From: Leptospira kobayashii
GTDB lineage: Bacteria; Spirochaetota; Leptospiria; Leptospirales; Leptospiraceae
Assembly (NCBI RefSeq): GCF_003114835.2
Contig: NZ_AP025028.1
Location: 372,001-436,000, forward strand
Direction: 5' to 3'
DNA: 64,000 nt
Shown: one piece after another, positions 48,974 through 57,635 of the stretch
Numbering within the stretch: position 1 is the first letter of the stretch
Layout: every line of letters begins with the position of its first letter
Program-made: the position numbers and the translations under genes
The notes under the pieces: generated by a model
The model's input: the letters and a program-made list of their open reading frames with translations, nothing else
Told to the model about the DNA's origin: nothing
Databases searched by the model: none

Positions 48974-49327
48974 TCAATCCTCATTCTCTACAAACGATTT
49001 TAATCTAAGTAGAGTTTTATCCCATTGTTGTGAGACTTGATTCAAGTATTCTTTGATTTCTTCTATCGGCTCCGAGTCAAATTCGAACAGACTTTCCCGG
49101 CCGATTCGAACACTTCGTACGATGCCTACACCCTCCAATACTAGCAAATGTTTGGTGATTGCCTGTCTGGAAAGTTTTGTACCTTCCGTAAGCTGAGAAA
49201 TGGAGCGCGGCCGGCCTTCGCTAAGTTTTGCAACTAAGGATAGTCTTGTTTCATCACCGAGGGCCGCAAAAACGGGTGCATGCATTTTCCGTTTAGGGGA
49301 AGTTCTTTTACGGACGGCGCGCGACAT
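48974..49327 (-). CDS. ArsR-family HTH regulator (second pair)
   Basis: 117 residues: FAALGDETRLSLVAKLSEGRPRSISQLTEGTKLSRQAITKHLLVLEGVGIV is the ArsR winged helix. A Lys/Arg-rich N-terminus (RKRTSPKRKMH) precedes it. It lies downstream of the second SRPBCC gene and overlaps it by 20 bases, so the order is the reverse of the first pair. No metal-binding cysteines are seen. Confidence 0.92.
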   Translation of the reverse strand: MSRAVRKRTSPKRKMHAPVFAALGDETRLSLVAKLSEGRPRSISQLTEGTKLSRQAITKHLLVLEGVGIVRSVRIGRESLFEFDSEPIEEIKEYLNQVSQQWDKTLLRLKSFVENED

Positions 49328-49760
49328 GAGCCTCTATGTTTTTCATCTGTTCTTCCCAGCCACCTTCATTCATACGGAATGCATCGAATCTACGATCACT
49401 TGGCACTCGGTCAAAGCCCGATTCTGTGAGAGAAAGTAATGTGCCTCCGGGGATCTCTTTCAATCTGAACTCCACTGTTGTAGGTATTTCTTTGGAATAA
49501 TCGATTTTGGGATCGATTGCATAAGGATGCCAAGTAAATGAAAAGAGTTGTTCCGGTTCCATTTTTTGTACGGTAACCTGCCATTCAATATGTTCGTAAC
49601 CCGGGTAAGTGATATACCCTCGTGAAACTTGGCCGGGGACAAAGGGGCCATCCAGTTTCACCAGAAACCATTCTCCAAATTCCCGATGATCCGTTAGTGC
49701 ACGCCAGACCCGTGAAATCGGCGCTTTCAGTTCGATATTTTTTTCAATACGATCTTTCAT
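49308..49760 (-). CDS. SRPBCC (AHSA1-like) protein (second pair)
   Basis: I choose ATG 49760 (MKDRIEKNIELKAPISRVWRAL), giving 150 residues; TTG 49769 is also in frame but lies in the operator palindrome. The AHSA1 pattern is visible: ISRVWRALTDHREFGEWF, then EFRLKEIPGGTLLSLTESGFDRVP, and a C-terminal helix with GGWEEQMKNIEAHV. First gene of the second SRPBCC-ArsR pair. Confidence 0.9.
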   Translation of the reverse strand: MKDRIEKNIELKAPISRVWRALTDHREFGEWFLVKLDGPFVPGQVSRGYITYPGYEHIEWQVTVQKMEPEQLFSFTWHPYAIDPKIDYSKEIPTTVEFRLKEIPGGTLLSLTESGFDRVPSDRRFDAFRMNEGGWEEQMKNIEAHVARRP

Positions 49761-49761
49761 A

Positions 49762-49821
49762 TTATGCAACCTTTTGATTGCATAATAACTATTCAGCCAA
49801 AAAAGGCAACCTTTTTGTTGC
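49762..49821 (-). promoter_or_regulatory. Two operator repeats before the second SRPBCC-ArsR pair
   Basis: GCAACCTTTTGATTGC at 49766-49781 and GCAACCTTTTTGTTGC at 49806-49821 differ by only two bases and start 40 bases apart. The first lies in an 8-bp perfect inverted repeat (TTATGCAA/TTGCATAA, 49762-49785). They are the likely binding sites of the ArsR protein of this operon. Confidence 0.6.
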
Positions 49822-49939
49822 GTATTGTTTCGAAATTAAATAAAATTTATCTTTATCGGAATTTCGGGAACCTTTTGCCCATCAAAGGGTTCTTTTATAT
49901 GTATTTGATTTCAATCTTTGGAATTGAACGGGAGAATTG

Positions 49940-50203
49940 ATGAAAGCAGTACTAGGAACAACTCAGTTGATGGTCGTTCTATTTTTGAGTTTTGCAATCT
50001 TTGCTTGGGAAGGGAAAGAAGGTAAAAACGGAGAACGGGAAGGGCGGGAACCTAGAGGAAAATTAACGGAAGAACAAAAGAAATGTTTGGATGAAAATCT
50101 CGGAAAACCGACGGAAAGTACGAAGAGAGATCCGGAACTGGCTAGGGCCGCATTTGAGAAATGCGGAATCAAACCGCCGGAAAGAAAAAATGACGGAACT
50201 TAA
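49940..50203 (+). CDS. Small exported charged protein
   Basis: 87 residues from ATG 49940 behind GGGAGA. The signal peptide (VLGTTQLMVVLFLSFAIFAW) leads to a mature part rich in Glu, Lys and Arg with two cysteines (KKCLDENLG, FEKCGIKPP), which may form a disulphide. Function unknown. Confidence 0.75.
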   Translation: MKAVLGTTQLMVVLFLSFAIFAWEGKEGKNGEREGREPRGKLTEEQKKCLDENLGKPTESTKRDPELARAAFEKCGIKPPERKNDGT

Positions 50204-50236
50204 ATCAGGGAGGAGATGATTGGAAAAGAGTTCTTA

Positions 50237-51091
50237 TCAATTGGTTTTCAGCCATTCGATAAGAACTTTATCGAATAACTCTGGTTCTTCGAAATGAACT
50301 GCATGACTACTTTTTTCAAATATATGATAGGTAAGGTTTTTGAATTTTTCTTTTATTCCATCCCATGTGTGAGCCGGAGGAACCAGGTAATCATAACGCC
50401 CCAAACCTAAAAAAACGGGAACATCCATTTTTTCCAATCCTTTAGTAATGTCAATGTCCCTGAAGATCTCTCCCCAAACATAATCGAACATAGTCATATT
50501 TACTTCCACATCCGCCCAAAGTTCAGATGCATCGAAATCGTAGTCATACCAGCTTTTTGCTCCAGTTAACAAGCAAAAAGTGATAAATGCTTTCGATGGG
50601 TCTTTGGAAATGGCGTCACCCAATTGACTCATCCCTTTGGCTAGAGCAGTCTTTCTTTCTTGCGCCGCAGTTAGATCAAAATGTTTATCCGACTCCGCAT
50701 GGTTCTCTGAAGAATGGCTGGGCGCGAAACAAGTTAATACCAAATGAGATACATTTTCAGGGTATTTTTTTGCATATTCTAGAGCCATATAACCATGACC
50801 TGAATGGCCCATAAGAATCAGTTTCCCCAAATCTAGTTTTTTTCTAAGAGACTCTATGTCTTCGACGAGTAATTCCAACTCGAATTTTGTTTTATCTTTC
50901 ACTAGGTTGTTTGGAGCGAAGCCCCTATGATCTGCAAAAACCAGTTTGAGATGATTACGAAGATTTTGAGAATAAGTTCTTTGATAATAAAGAGCGCTTC
51001 CTACAACCAGGGCAGGTTTTCCTTTTCCTTCGATGATGTATTGAAGATTGAACTCATCATTGCGAAATGTTTGAATTACGCCATTGTACAT
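50237..51091 (-). CDS. Alpha/beta hydrolase
   Basis: 284 residues. Nucleophile elbow GHSGHG in LGKLILMGHSGHGYMALEYAKKYP; oxyanion region FADHRGFAPN; acid near GLGRYDYLVPP; His in KSSHAVHFEEPELF. It is a typical lipase/esterase/epoxide-hydrolase-like soluble enzyme of unknown substrate. It stands alone, with a 59-base gap to the next minus-strand gene. Confidence 0.93.
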   Translation of the reverse strand: MYNGVIQTFRNDEFNLQYIIEGKGKPALVVGSALYYQRTYSQNLRNHLKLVFADHRGFAPNNLVKDKTKFELELLVEDIESLRKKLDLGKLILMGHSGHGYMALEYAKKYPENVSHLVLTCFAPSHSSENHAESDKHFDLTAAQERKTALAKGMSQLGDAISKDPSKAFITFCLLTGAKSWYDYDFDASELWADVEVNMTMFDYVWGEIFRDIDITKGLEKMDVPVFLGLGRYDYLVPPAHTWDGIKEKFKNLTYHIFEKSSHAVHFEEPELFDKVLIEWLKTN

Positions 51092-51149
51092 AATGAAGGA
51101 CTATTTTTTTAAGCTGGTTGCAAAGTCCAGATTTTTTTAGATTCTAAAA

Positions 51150-51986
51150 CTACCTCGGAGAAGATTGAAACCAATCGGGAAGTTCCGGCATTTTATCTTC
51201 CATCCATTCCCAATCGCCTAATACGGTAACAACGGGAGAATTGCCTTCTAAGGCTAATTTCAATCCACGTCCTAAATCGTCTCTACTAGTATGTCGATAA
51301 GGACTATTCGGAAATTTTTCTTGGAAAGCTTGCTCTTCGTGCATCCAAGCATAATCCAAAAAGAAATCTTGGAATTTTTTTCCTGATTTTTCCCACTCTT
51401 CTTTCAGTATGTTCATTTCCTGATGATCCGTTTTTTTTATGGATCGTTGTAAAATCAAAGAGATTCCCCTAACACTTTTGGAGAAAAAAGTTCCTGCACG
51501 AATGATTCTTCTGTTAGGTGGAGACGTGAACGCCCATTCATCCATTTGTTTTTTTACATATCCCATAGAACCGTAAAAAGAATATGTGTGCGGTAGCCAA
51601 TAGAATGCGGAATAAGCAACCGTGATCTTCGGTTTGAATTCGGTTTCCAGAAGGATCATCGGATCATAAGAAATACTCAAAGCGTCGGAGAGAGCTTTTT
51701 TTGTAGTTGCCTTGATAGGAAATCCGACTTCTCCGAGGGCGGGTGTATAAATGATAGCTTCCCATTCCGATGAGAGATTGTTTGATTTTAATTGCTCTTT
51801 AACGTTGGTCACAATGTTCGGATCCGCGTAAATTCGTTTTAAGGTAATATCCGCGCCTTCCACATTTGATTCGCTAGTCGTAGATGCAATGAGAACGGCC
51901 TCCGGTGCAAGATGACGCAAGGTTTGAAGGGCGGATTGTCCGGCTTCTCCGGAACCACCAATGATAAGATATTGATTCTTGGACAT
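51150..51986 (-). CDS. NAD(P)-binding Rossmann-fold protein
   Basis: 278 residues. It starts MSKNQYLIIGGSGEAGQSALQTL with a G-G-S-G-E-A-G dinucleotide site. A C-terminal part contains SYDPMILLETEF and YSAFYWLPHTYSF-YGSMGYVKKQ (a Y-x-x-x-K-like Tyr/Lys pair). It is probably an SDR-like or saccharopine-dehydrogenase-like enzyme; family and substrate are not certain. Confidence 0.75.
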   Translation of the reverse strand: MSKNQYLIIGGSGEAGQSALQTLRHLAPEAVLIASTTSESNVEGADITLKRIYADPNIVTNVKEQLKSNNLSSEWEAIIYTPALGEVGFPIKATTKKALSDALSISYDPMILLETEFKPKITVAYSAFYWLPHTYSFYGSMGYVKKQMDEWAFTSPPNRRIIRAGTFFSKSVRGISLILQRSIKKTDHQEMNILKEEWEKSGKKFQDFFLDYAWMHEEQAFQEKFPNSPYRHTSRDDLGRGLKLALEGNSPVVTVLGDWEWMEDKMPELPDWFQSSPR

Positions 51987-52093
51987 AAATGATTCAGATG
52001 ATTTGTTTTTTCCAGTTTGTCAAGTGGCTAAAAAATGAAAATTGGATTGCTTGTTTTGAAAAAATAATCTTTTATATTAGAATCTACTTAGAC

Positions 52094-53752
52094 ATGAAAG
52101 CAGTTCTCACTTGCACTCATTGCCGCGCGCAGCATCATATTACTGAAGCAAAGATCCTTGGAAAAAAAGGAAAATTTTTCTGTAAGTCTTGTCGTGCTGA
52201 AAATAATTTCAATTTCAAAAACGACTCCGCTCAAAGCGGCTCGGCATTCTCTTATGATCTAAACTTCTCGGGTGATTTACCCACGAATCCTGTAGTCGGT
52301 TGGTTCGAAGGGAAAAAGTACGAAGAATTGAATTTTTACTGGATTGAGGATAAATTGGAAATCATTCCTTCCTCCGACGGAAGTTTGAAAAAAGAATTAT
52401 CTATTTCCATTCTTGGTTTGTCGTATCCGAGAAAAATCAAAGGTTTCCGATTTGATGTAATTCCGGGAGATCCGGGAAGCCCTCAGAGGCAGGTTTTAGG
52501 ATTAAGAAATTTTACCACTAATTCTAGTTATAGACTCTCGATAACCGTTGCGGAAGAAACGGAATCCGCGGTTACAGGGCTTATTTATCTGGCACTTCCC
52601 GACCCGGACAAAACATATTTGTACGGGAAGTATAAAGCGGAAAAGATACATATCATCAACTTTCTGGAGAACGGAAGTTATGATAAGAATCTTCCGAGCT
52701 ATCTGTCTAATTTTGTATCTGCAAAAGCGTATTCTTTGGCAGGAAGTATTTTATATCTTCAGGAATGTTTCACTCGGCTTACGGAAGAAGAGAAACTTCA
52801 ATTACTCAAACTTTTGATCGAGTCTTGGGTGGTTGATTCCTCTTCAGATTCTCATAAGTTCGGTTTCACGGAAGAAAACGTAGTATTCAATTTTATTTTG
52901 TCGGAAAAAAAGATGATGGAGTCTCTCGTCTTTTTTCTAGCCAATCATGTATTGCCGTCTAACGAGATTTGGGCGATCATTGAAGATAAAATAAAAAATC
53001 ACCCTTCTCTTGAATTTGCTTTTTTACCGGTATTTAAAAAAAGATTTCCGGATGAGATCCAAAGGATTCTAGGAAATAAAGAACAAATATCTCCTGTCTC
53101 CTTGGAAAGAGATCCTTCCGTTGCTATCCAAAAAGATGACCATGTAAGTCTTTCCGCTTTATTGGATGCAGGTCTACCGGTGGACTATTTAGTAGAGGAC
53201 GAGAAGGTAAACCCGTTCGGCTTTAACATTTTGCATGAATCATTTTACGGACTGGGTGCGAAATGCGGGCTCCTTTTATTGGAGAAGGGATCAAATCCGA
53301 ATTTTTTGGATAAAAACGGAGAAACCCCTCTTTTTAAAATTTGTCAAAACAACGAAATGTCACTCAAAGACAAGGTTCTGCTTCTTGACGCAATATTACC
53401 TATGCATGCCAATATAGATCATCAATCTAACAGTGGTATGACGGCTTTGCATTGGTGTTCTATGTTTTGTGAGCCTACTATCGCAAAAAAACTCATTCAG
53501 TCGGGTGCCAACATCCATCTATTGGATAACCAAGGTTTTGCGCCAATGCATGAAGCATGTAGGTATGGAAATACATCCGTCCTGGCTTTATTATTGGAAG
53601 CCGGAGCGGATGCGAAACTTTTGGGAAAAAACGGTAAAAGCGGGCGGGACTTTGCCACTCATGAACTTGAAAATGCGGAATTGGAAGGTGATGAGGAAAA
53701 AAAAGCCAAGTTTCAAAGAATTCTGTCTTTACTCGCCGTTTACGGCGGTTAG
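52094..53752 (+). CDS. Zinc-ribbon and ankyrin-repeat protein
   Basis: 552 residues from ATG 52094; an earlier in-frame start would overlap the divergent promoter. The N-terminus is a zinc ribbon (CTHCRAQHHITEAKILGKKGKFFCKSC, Cys-x2-Cys ... Cys-x2-Cys). A middle region (60-360) is unrecognised. The C-terminal part has ankyrin repeats (FNILHESFYGLGAKCGLLLLEKGSNPN, GMTALHWCSMFCEPTIAKKLIQSGANIH, GFAPMHEACRYGNTSVLALLLEAGADA). It is likely a protein-binding adaptor; the target is unknown. Confidence 0.88.
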   Translation: MKAVLTCTHCRAQHHITEAKILGKKGKFFCKSCRAENNFNFKNDSAQSGSAFSYDLNFSGDLPTNPVVGWFEGKKYEELNFYWIEDKLEIIPSSDGSLKKELSISILGLSYPRKIKGFRFDVIPGDPGSPQRQVLGLRNFTTNSSYRLSITVAEETESAVTGLIYLALPDPDKTYLYGKYKAEKIHIINFLENGSYDKNLPSYLSNFVSAKAYSLAGSILYLQECFTRLTEEEKLQLLKLLIESWVVDSSSDSHKFGFTEENVVFNFILSEKKMMESLVFFLANHVLPSNEIWAIIEDKIKNHPSLEFAFLPVFKKRFPDEIQRILGNKEQISPVSLERDPSVAIQKDDHVSLSALLDAGLPVDYLVEDEKVNPFGFNILHESFYGLGAKCGLLLLEKGSNPNFLDKNGETPLFKICQNNEMSLKDKVLLLDAILPMHANIDHQSNSGMTALHWCSMFCEPTIAKKLIQSGANIHLLDNQGFAPMHEACRYGNTSVLALLLEAGADAKLLGKNGKSGRDFATHELENAELEGDEEKKAKFQRILSLLAVYGG

Positions 53753-53808
53753 TTGCTCTGATATAAAATGCGTATATGACATAATCGGGTCGGGCGAATC
53801 TTTAAGGC

Positions 53809-53936
53809 CCCCGCCCTGATTAGGGTTGGGGGGAGTGGCTCGTGGGCTGCCGTCCACCACCTAACACATTCTGGTAGAAAATCCTCTCTTTCCCGGAAAA
53901 CCCGTAAATTTTTTCAAATTCGTTCGCCTTTTTGCC
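53809..53936 (-). repeat. Intergenic repeat, family 2 (copy 2)
   Basis: It has CCCCGCCCTGATTAGGG, CCGTCCACCACCTAACACATT and GTTCGCCTTTTTGCC (53922-53936), the same blocks in the same order as 31521-31652. It ends 5 bases from the stop of a minus-strand gene. The 53753-53941 gap holds nothing else. Confidence 0.5.
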
Positions 53937-53941
53937 ATTGC

Positions 53942-54382
53942 CTAGGCAAATGTATTGCCTTGTTTGATATTTTTGGTAACAGCCAATCTTATCAGAAAAT
54001 ACAATAACAAACCGATCGGCCCGAATAGAAAGGTTAGAATTTGGCAAGGAAGAACCAACCATCTTGAGATTCCTAGAGATTTCGCATTTTCAATTTCCCA
54101 TGTTCCGATGAACAAATCAAAAGATAAATAATGAATCCATCCGGCAAGCAAAGCCCGATCATTCATAAATAACTTTCTTACGTCCGCCAGACTACCGAAA
54201 CCGCCTTCACCTTCTCCGAAGCTGGTTCCGATAAAAAAAGCATACAGCCCCCCAAAGATAAGTGTTGAGATCAGGATTGTGGTAATGTTCTTCGTATGTT
54301 TCCAATTCGGAGCAACGATTAGTATCAGCCAACCTAACACTGCAACATTGCTTGTTATTTGAAATACTGTTTCTAAATTCAT
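53942..54382 (-). CDS. ABA4-like (DUF4281) membrane protein
   Basis: 146 residues with four membrane helices and the family marks NDRALLAGWIHYLSFDLFIGTWE and PCQILTFLFGPIGLLLYFLIR. The family includes plant ABA4 (carotenoid/neoxanthin step); the bacterial role is unknown. The start overlaps the end of the next upstream gene by 4 bases, so the two make a coupled pair controlled from one promoter next to a TetR gene. Confidence 0.88.
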   Translation of the reverse strand: MNLETVFQITSNVAVLGWLILIVAPNWKHTKNITTILISTLIFGGLYAFFIGTSFGEGEGGFGSLADVRKLFMNDRALLAGWIHYLSFDLFIGTWEIENAKSLGISRWLVLPCQILTFLFGPIGLLLYFLIRLAVTKNIKQGNTFA

Positions 54383-55338
54383 AAAACTTCTCCTGGTTTT
54401 GAAATTTGTTTGTTTAATTTAAAATTCGAGACAATTAAGAAAATTCCTAAAATGGACAGAGACAAGGATGCTGCATATGCTATTTGGAATTTAAGACTAG
54501 TTGCAAATAAAGATTCACCGGTTAACGCTTGTATCTGCATTATAATGGTTGTCGACAAGTATGAGATACCGAAGAGTCGTAACGACATAAAATCGGAGAT
54601 ACTTTTTTTATCATCTTCTCTACCCATGGAAAAAATCCAGGCGAGAATTGAAAAAAATTGCATAGCGTGCATTCCGAAAAAATGAGGTACCCGCATATCA
54701 CCTGCTAACTTGCTCCACCCGAAGAAATCGATACCTTTTCCGCCGTCCGTCGCTCCGAATGTATGCCCGCCGCTTGTAGTAAAGATTCCTCTCTGCATTT
54801 CCGCTATTTGTTCGGTTCTTGGCTGAGTCATAAAAAAGCCAAGAACCATTCCGTATGCGGCGATTCCAAGTCCCCAAACAAGACTTTCCCGCAATAAAGG
54901 ATGGATATCCGATTTACGAATTACTTGGAGGGTAATGAGAAGATGGGCAATCCAGAAAATGGTAATGCTGATTCCCATAAGTGAAAAGATAAAACCGTTC
55001 AAGGGAGAGCTTATATTGAAATGGCTATCGATACCTCGCGCAGATTGAAAATAGATACATATAATTTCGATTAGGAACATGAGAGTTAGAACCCAAGATA
55101 AACTGTAAATGTATTTTTCCTTAAGTCTTGAAATCTGTAAAATCCATACCAACGTAAAAGAATAAACGGCTATTGAGATTGTGAATTTAACCGATTTTGT
55201 CCACATCGGTGCTGATGATATCATCCTTTCATCGAAAAAATACAAAGGAAGCAAAATCAACAATGCGATTCCCATAAGTATTCCGTTTGCATATAGCGGA
55301 TTTTTTCCTTTAAAGACGAGGTTTGCAATTAAAGACAT
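54379..55338 (-). CDS. Polytopic membrane protein, unknown function
   Basis: 319 residues with about eight hydrophobic helices. A long loop holds QRGIFTTSGGHTFGATDGGKGIDFFGWSKLAGDMRVPHFFGMHAMQFF, with several His and Gly residues. It looks like a conserved site, but I do not recognise the family. It is coupled to the ABA4-like gene and divergent from a TetR-type regulator. Confidence 0.75.
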   Translation of the reverse strand: MSLIANLVFKGKNPLYANGILMGIALLILLPLYFFDERMISSAPMWTKSVKFTISIAVYSFTLVWILQISRLKEKYIYSLSWVLTLMFLIEIICIYFQSARGIDSHFNISSPLNGFIFSLMGISITIFWIAHLLITLQVIRKSDIHPLLRESLVWGLGIAAYGMVLGFFMTQPRTEQIAEMQRGIFTTSGGHTFGATDGGKGIDFFGWSKLAGDMRVPHFFGMHAMQFFSILAWIFSMGREDDKKSISDFMSLRLFGISYLSTTIIMQIQALTGESLFATSLKFQIAYAASLSLSILGIFLIVSNFKLNKQISKPGEVL

Positions 55339-55370
55339 GGTTGACTCCTCTGCGTTTTGAATTGAAATTG

Positions 55371-55410
55371 ATGTTGACAGTGTATATATTTAAGTAGTCG
55401 ATGTCAACAT
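55371..55410. promoter_or_regulatory. Inverted repeat in the TetR/membrane-pair promoter
   Basis: ATGTTGACA (55371-55379) and TGTCAACAT (55402-55410) are perfect inverse arms around 22 bases, in the gap between the divergent TetR and membrane genes. The centre is 48 bases from the TetR start. This is a candidate TetR operator, or two half sites. Confidence 0.5.
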
Positions 55411-55434
55411 AAAAAGTGGACACTGCAAACATTT

Positions 55435-56085
55435 ATGAAAAAAAAAGAAAACAAAACTTCCAAACAAACCCCGGAGTCATACCACCATGGTGACCTACGA
55501 AACATGGTTCTTTTGCGTTCTGAAGCGATTTTAGAGGAAAAAGGGGTCCAAGCTTTAAGTCTCCGGGATGTAGCCTCGGATTTAGGCGTAAGCCATTCTG
55601 CGCCCTACCGGCATTTTCCGAACAAATTGGATCTTTTGTACGCTTTGGCGATTCGTGGGTTTTCCGATTTGCGCGATGCGATGGATCGGGCCTGGAAAGA
55701 AAATGAAAGCGCTCTTCTGAAATTGAATGCCGCAGGTTCGGCTTATATCCATTTGGTACTTCTTCATCCCAGAAGAACGGAACTGATGTTTGGCGGAGAA
55801 GTGAATTGCGGGGAGGACCCTCCTGAAGAACTCCAGCAAGTAGGCAAAGAAGCCTATATGGGTTTATATCGAATTGTAGAAATGGGGCAGGCTGGTAATG
55901 TTTTCCGAAATGATTTCACGGCGGAAACTCTTGCGATGAGCGTTTGGAGTTCCGTGCACGGATTTGCAGTGATAAATGAAAGATATTGGCGTTTAACAAA
56001 AACAGAAGAAGAAAGAGAAATCATACGAAAACAAATGAATTCTCTTTTGGAGATAGTAGTGCATGGGATCCGGATCAATCCGTAA
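55435..56085 (+). CDS. TetR-family regulator (WHG-type C-terminus)
   Basis: 216 residues. N-terminal HTH YHHGDLRNMVLLRSEAILEEKGVQALSLRDVASDLGVSHSAPYRHFPNKLDLLYALA. The C-terminal ligand domain ends in the WSSVHGFA type motif of the TetR_C_33 group. It is divergent from the membrane pair and probably represses it. The 3' end overlaps the convergent HATPase gene by 11 bases. Confidence 0.93.
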   Translation: MKKKENKTSKQTPESYHHGDLRNMVLLRSEAILEEKGVQALSLRDVASDLGVSHSAPYRHFPNKLDLLYALAIRGFSDLRDAMDRAWKENESALLKLNAAGSAYIHLVLLHPRRTELMFGGEVNCGEDPPEELQQVGKEAYMGLYRIVEMGQAGNVFRNDFTAETLAMSVWSSVHGFAVINERYWRLTKTEEEREIIRKQMNSLLEIVVHGIRINP

Positions 56086-56644
56086 AGTAAATCACCCTGC
56101 TTGTAACTTTTGAAATCTCCCCTTTGTTCTCTACAATGACTTCCATTTCGATCGGGTAATCTTTTAAAATCATTACCAAACCTATGCCCGAATGGTGGGG
56201 ATCGTTTTCATTCAATTCTAATTTCTGAATATAAAGATCGTCAAGATTTTCCGATTCGAAAATTTCCTTTAGATTTACTTCATAAGTTTGTAGGCTTTTG
56301 TCATTTGTATAATTGATGACAACCATTTCAAAACAACGGGTTCTATAGGCTAACTCGAGATCAATATCGGCTTTGTCATTATAGGAATATTTGGCAGCAT
56401 TTTCCAAAAGTTCGTTGAACACAGTTGAGATGGAATTTACAATTTCGGAACTTCTCATTGCTTCCGGAGTTGCCGTTTCATTGGGAATGAAAGAAAACCC
56501 GTAAAAATAAGCAACAAAGTCGGAAAGAATCCCGATCCGTCTCCAGTGAGACATCAAATCCAACGGCTTTAAATGAACCGAGATTCTGGAATCAGCTTCT
56601 GTTTTTAAAATGTCTATTGATTTTAGATTACTGTACTTTCGCAT
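56075..56644 (-). CDS. Anti-sigma-like HATPase (slr1658-type), first copy
   Basis: 189 residues. N-box FNELLENAAKYS; G-box region HHSGIGLVMILKDYP. PLDLMSHWRRIGILSDFVAYFYGF is shared in pattern with the second copy at 60803 (PIDMTTYWRRCGLTANFVAGFYSY). Such proteins belong with STAS partners in partner switching. It follows the adenylate cyclase on the same strand, so PP2C phosphatase-cyclase-HATPase is one operon. Whether it acts as kinase, ATPase or binding protein is not known. Confidence 0.8.
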   Translation of the reverse strand: MRKYSNLKSIDILKTEADSRISVHLKPLDLMSHWRRIGILSDFVAYFYGFSFIPNETATPEAMRSSEIVNSISTVFNELLENAAKYSYNDKADIDLELAYRTRCFEMVVINYTNDKSLQTYEVNLKEIFESENLDDLYIQKLELNENDPHHSGIGLVMILKDYPIEMEVIVENKGEISKVTSRVIYFTD

Positions 56645-56677
56645 AATGCTTGTGTATAACGGAAATAGGATATAGTA

Positions 56678-57628
56678 TTATTTCAAAGCCGCAAGCGCTT
56701 TTTCTAATGCAAATCGCATTAATCGTCTTTCTTCGAGATCTGTACTGATTTTATCGAAATGTAGCGGTTTCAACAAGAATCCGTTATTGTCAAATTTCAG
56801 GAATGGATTTTCCTTCTTCTCCTGGTTCTCTTTCAGCCCGATCACTTGGTAGGTTTCTATAGGCGTGTGCACTCCCTTAACTACGATCTCACCTTTGGGT
56901 CTCGTTTCGATAAACTCGTCTATCAGGGATTTAGTTGCGTTGGAGATGAGCACTCCGCCGGGCTCAGATGCGTGTTCCAATCGGGAAGCCACATTCACCG
57001 GACCGCCAATGATTGTGTAATCCATCCTTTCATTGGTTCCAAAGTTGCCTACTGTAACATAACCTGTATTAATCCCGATACGACAAGTAAGACTGTGGTT
57101 GATTCCCGACTTTCTCCAATACTCGTCCAAAGCAGGAAGACTGTCTCTCATCTCAATCGCCATTTTCACACAATTTAAGGCATGAGCGGTATCGTTTTCA
57201 AACACAGGTGCTCCAAAAAAGATCATAATGGCATCACCGATAAACTTATCTATGGTTCCGCCGTATTTGATCGCAATGGAGGACATTACGTCCAGATACT
57301 TGTTTAGACAGTCGGATAGGATTTCCGGTTCGATGGAATCCGTAATGGTTGTAAAGCCTACAATGTCCGAGAAAAAGATAGTGAGTTTCCGGCGTTGATA
57401 AGAATTGATCGATGTTTCATCTTCTTTGGAACCGGTGATCATCTCATGGAGTTGAGGGGATAGATATCTCCTCATACGATCCATAAACATTTGAATCTTT
57501 TTATTATTTTCCAGGAGCTCGTTTTCCACTTCAGTGGAATGGTCTATGATATTTTGGTAAAGTACTTCCAGCTCGGCGTACTTGGCCTGTTCTTCCTCAA
57601 GTAGTGCTTGTAAATCTTCACCGCTCAC
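56678..57628 (-). CDS. Class III adenylate cyclase with N-terminal coiled coil
   Basis: 316 residues starting at GTG, 7 bases after the phosphatase stop. A coiled coil (1-65) leads to the cyclase domain. Metal Asp88 in FFSDIVGF, Asp132 in FIGDAIMIFFG. ATP choice: Lys128 and Asp203 (MDYTIIGG), the adenylate-type pair. Transition-state Asn212 and Arg216 in GGPVNVASRLE. All are in place, so it should make cAMP. No membrane anchor. It probably supplies the acyltransferase with the cyclic-nucleotide-binding domain encoded next door. Confidence 0.93.
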   Translation of the reverse strand: MSGEDLQALLEEEQAKYAELEVLYQNIIDHSTEVENELLENNKKIQMFMDRMRRYLSPQLHEMITGSKEDETSINSYQRRKLTIFFSDIVGFTTITDSIEPEILSDCLNKYLDVMSSIAIKYGGTIDKFIGDAIMIFFGAPVFENDTAHALNCVKMAIEMRDSLPALDEYWRKSGINHSLTCRIGINTGYVTVGNFGTNERMDYTIIGGPVNVASRLEHASEPGGVLISNATKSLIDEFIETRPKGEIVVKGVHTPIETYQVIGLKENQEKKENPFLKFDNNGFLLKPLHFDKISTDLEERRLMRFALEKALAALK

Positions 57629-57635
57629 GAGAATC

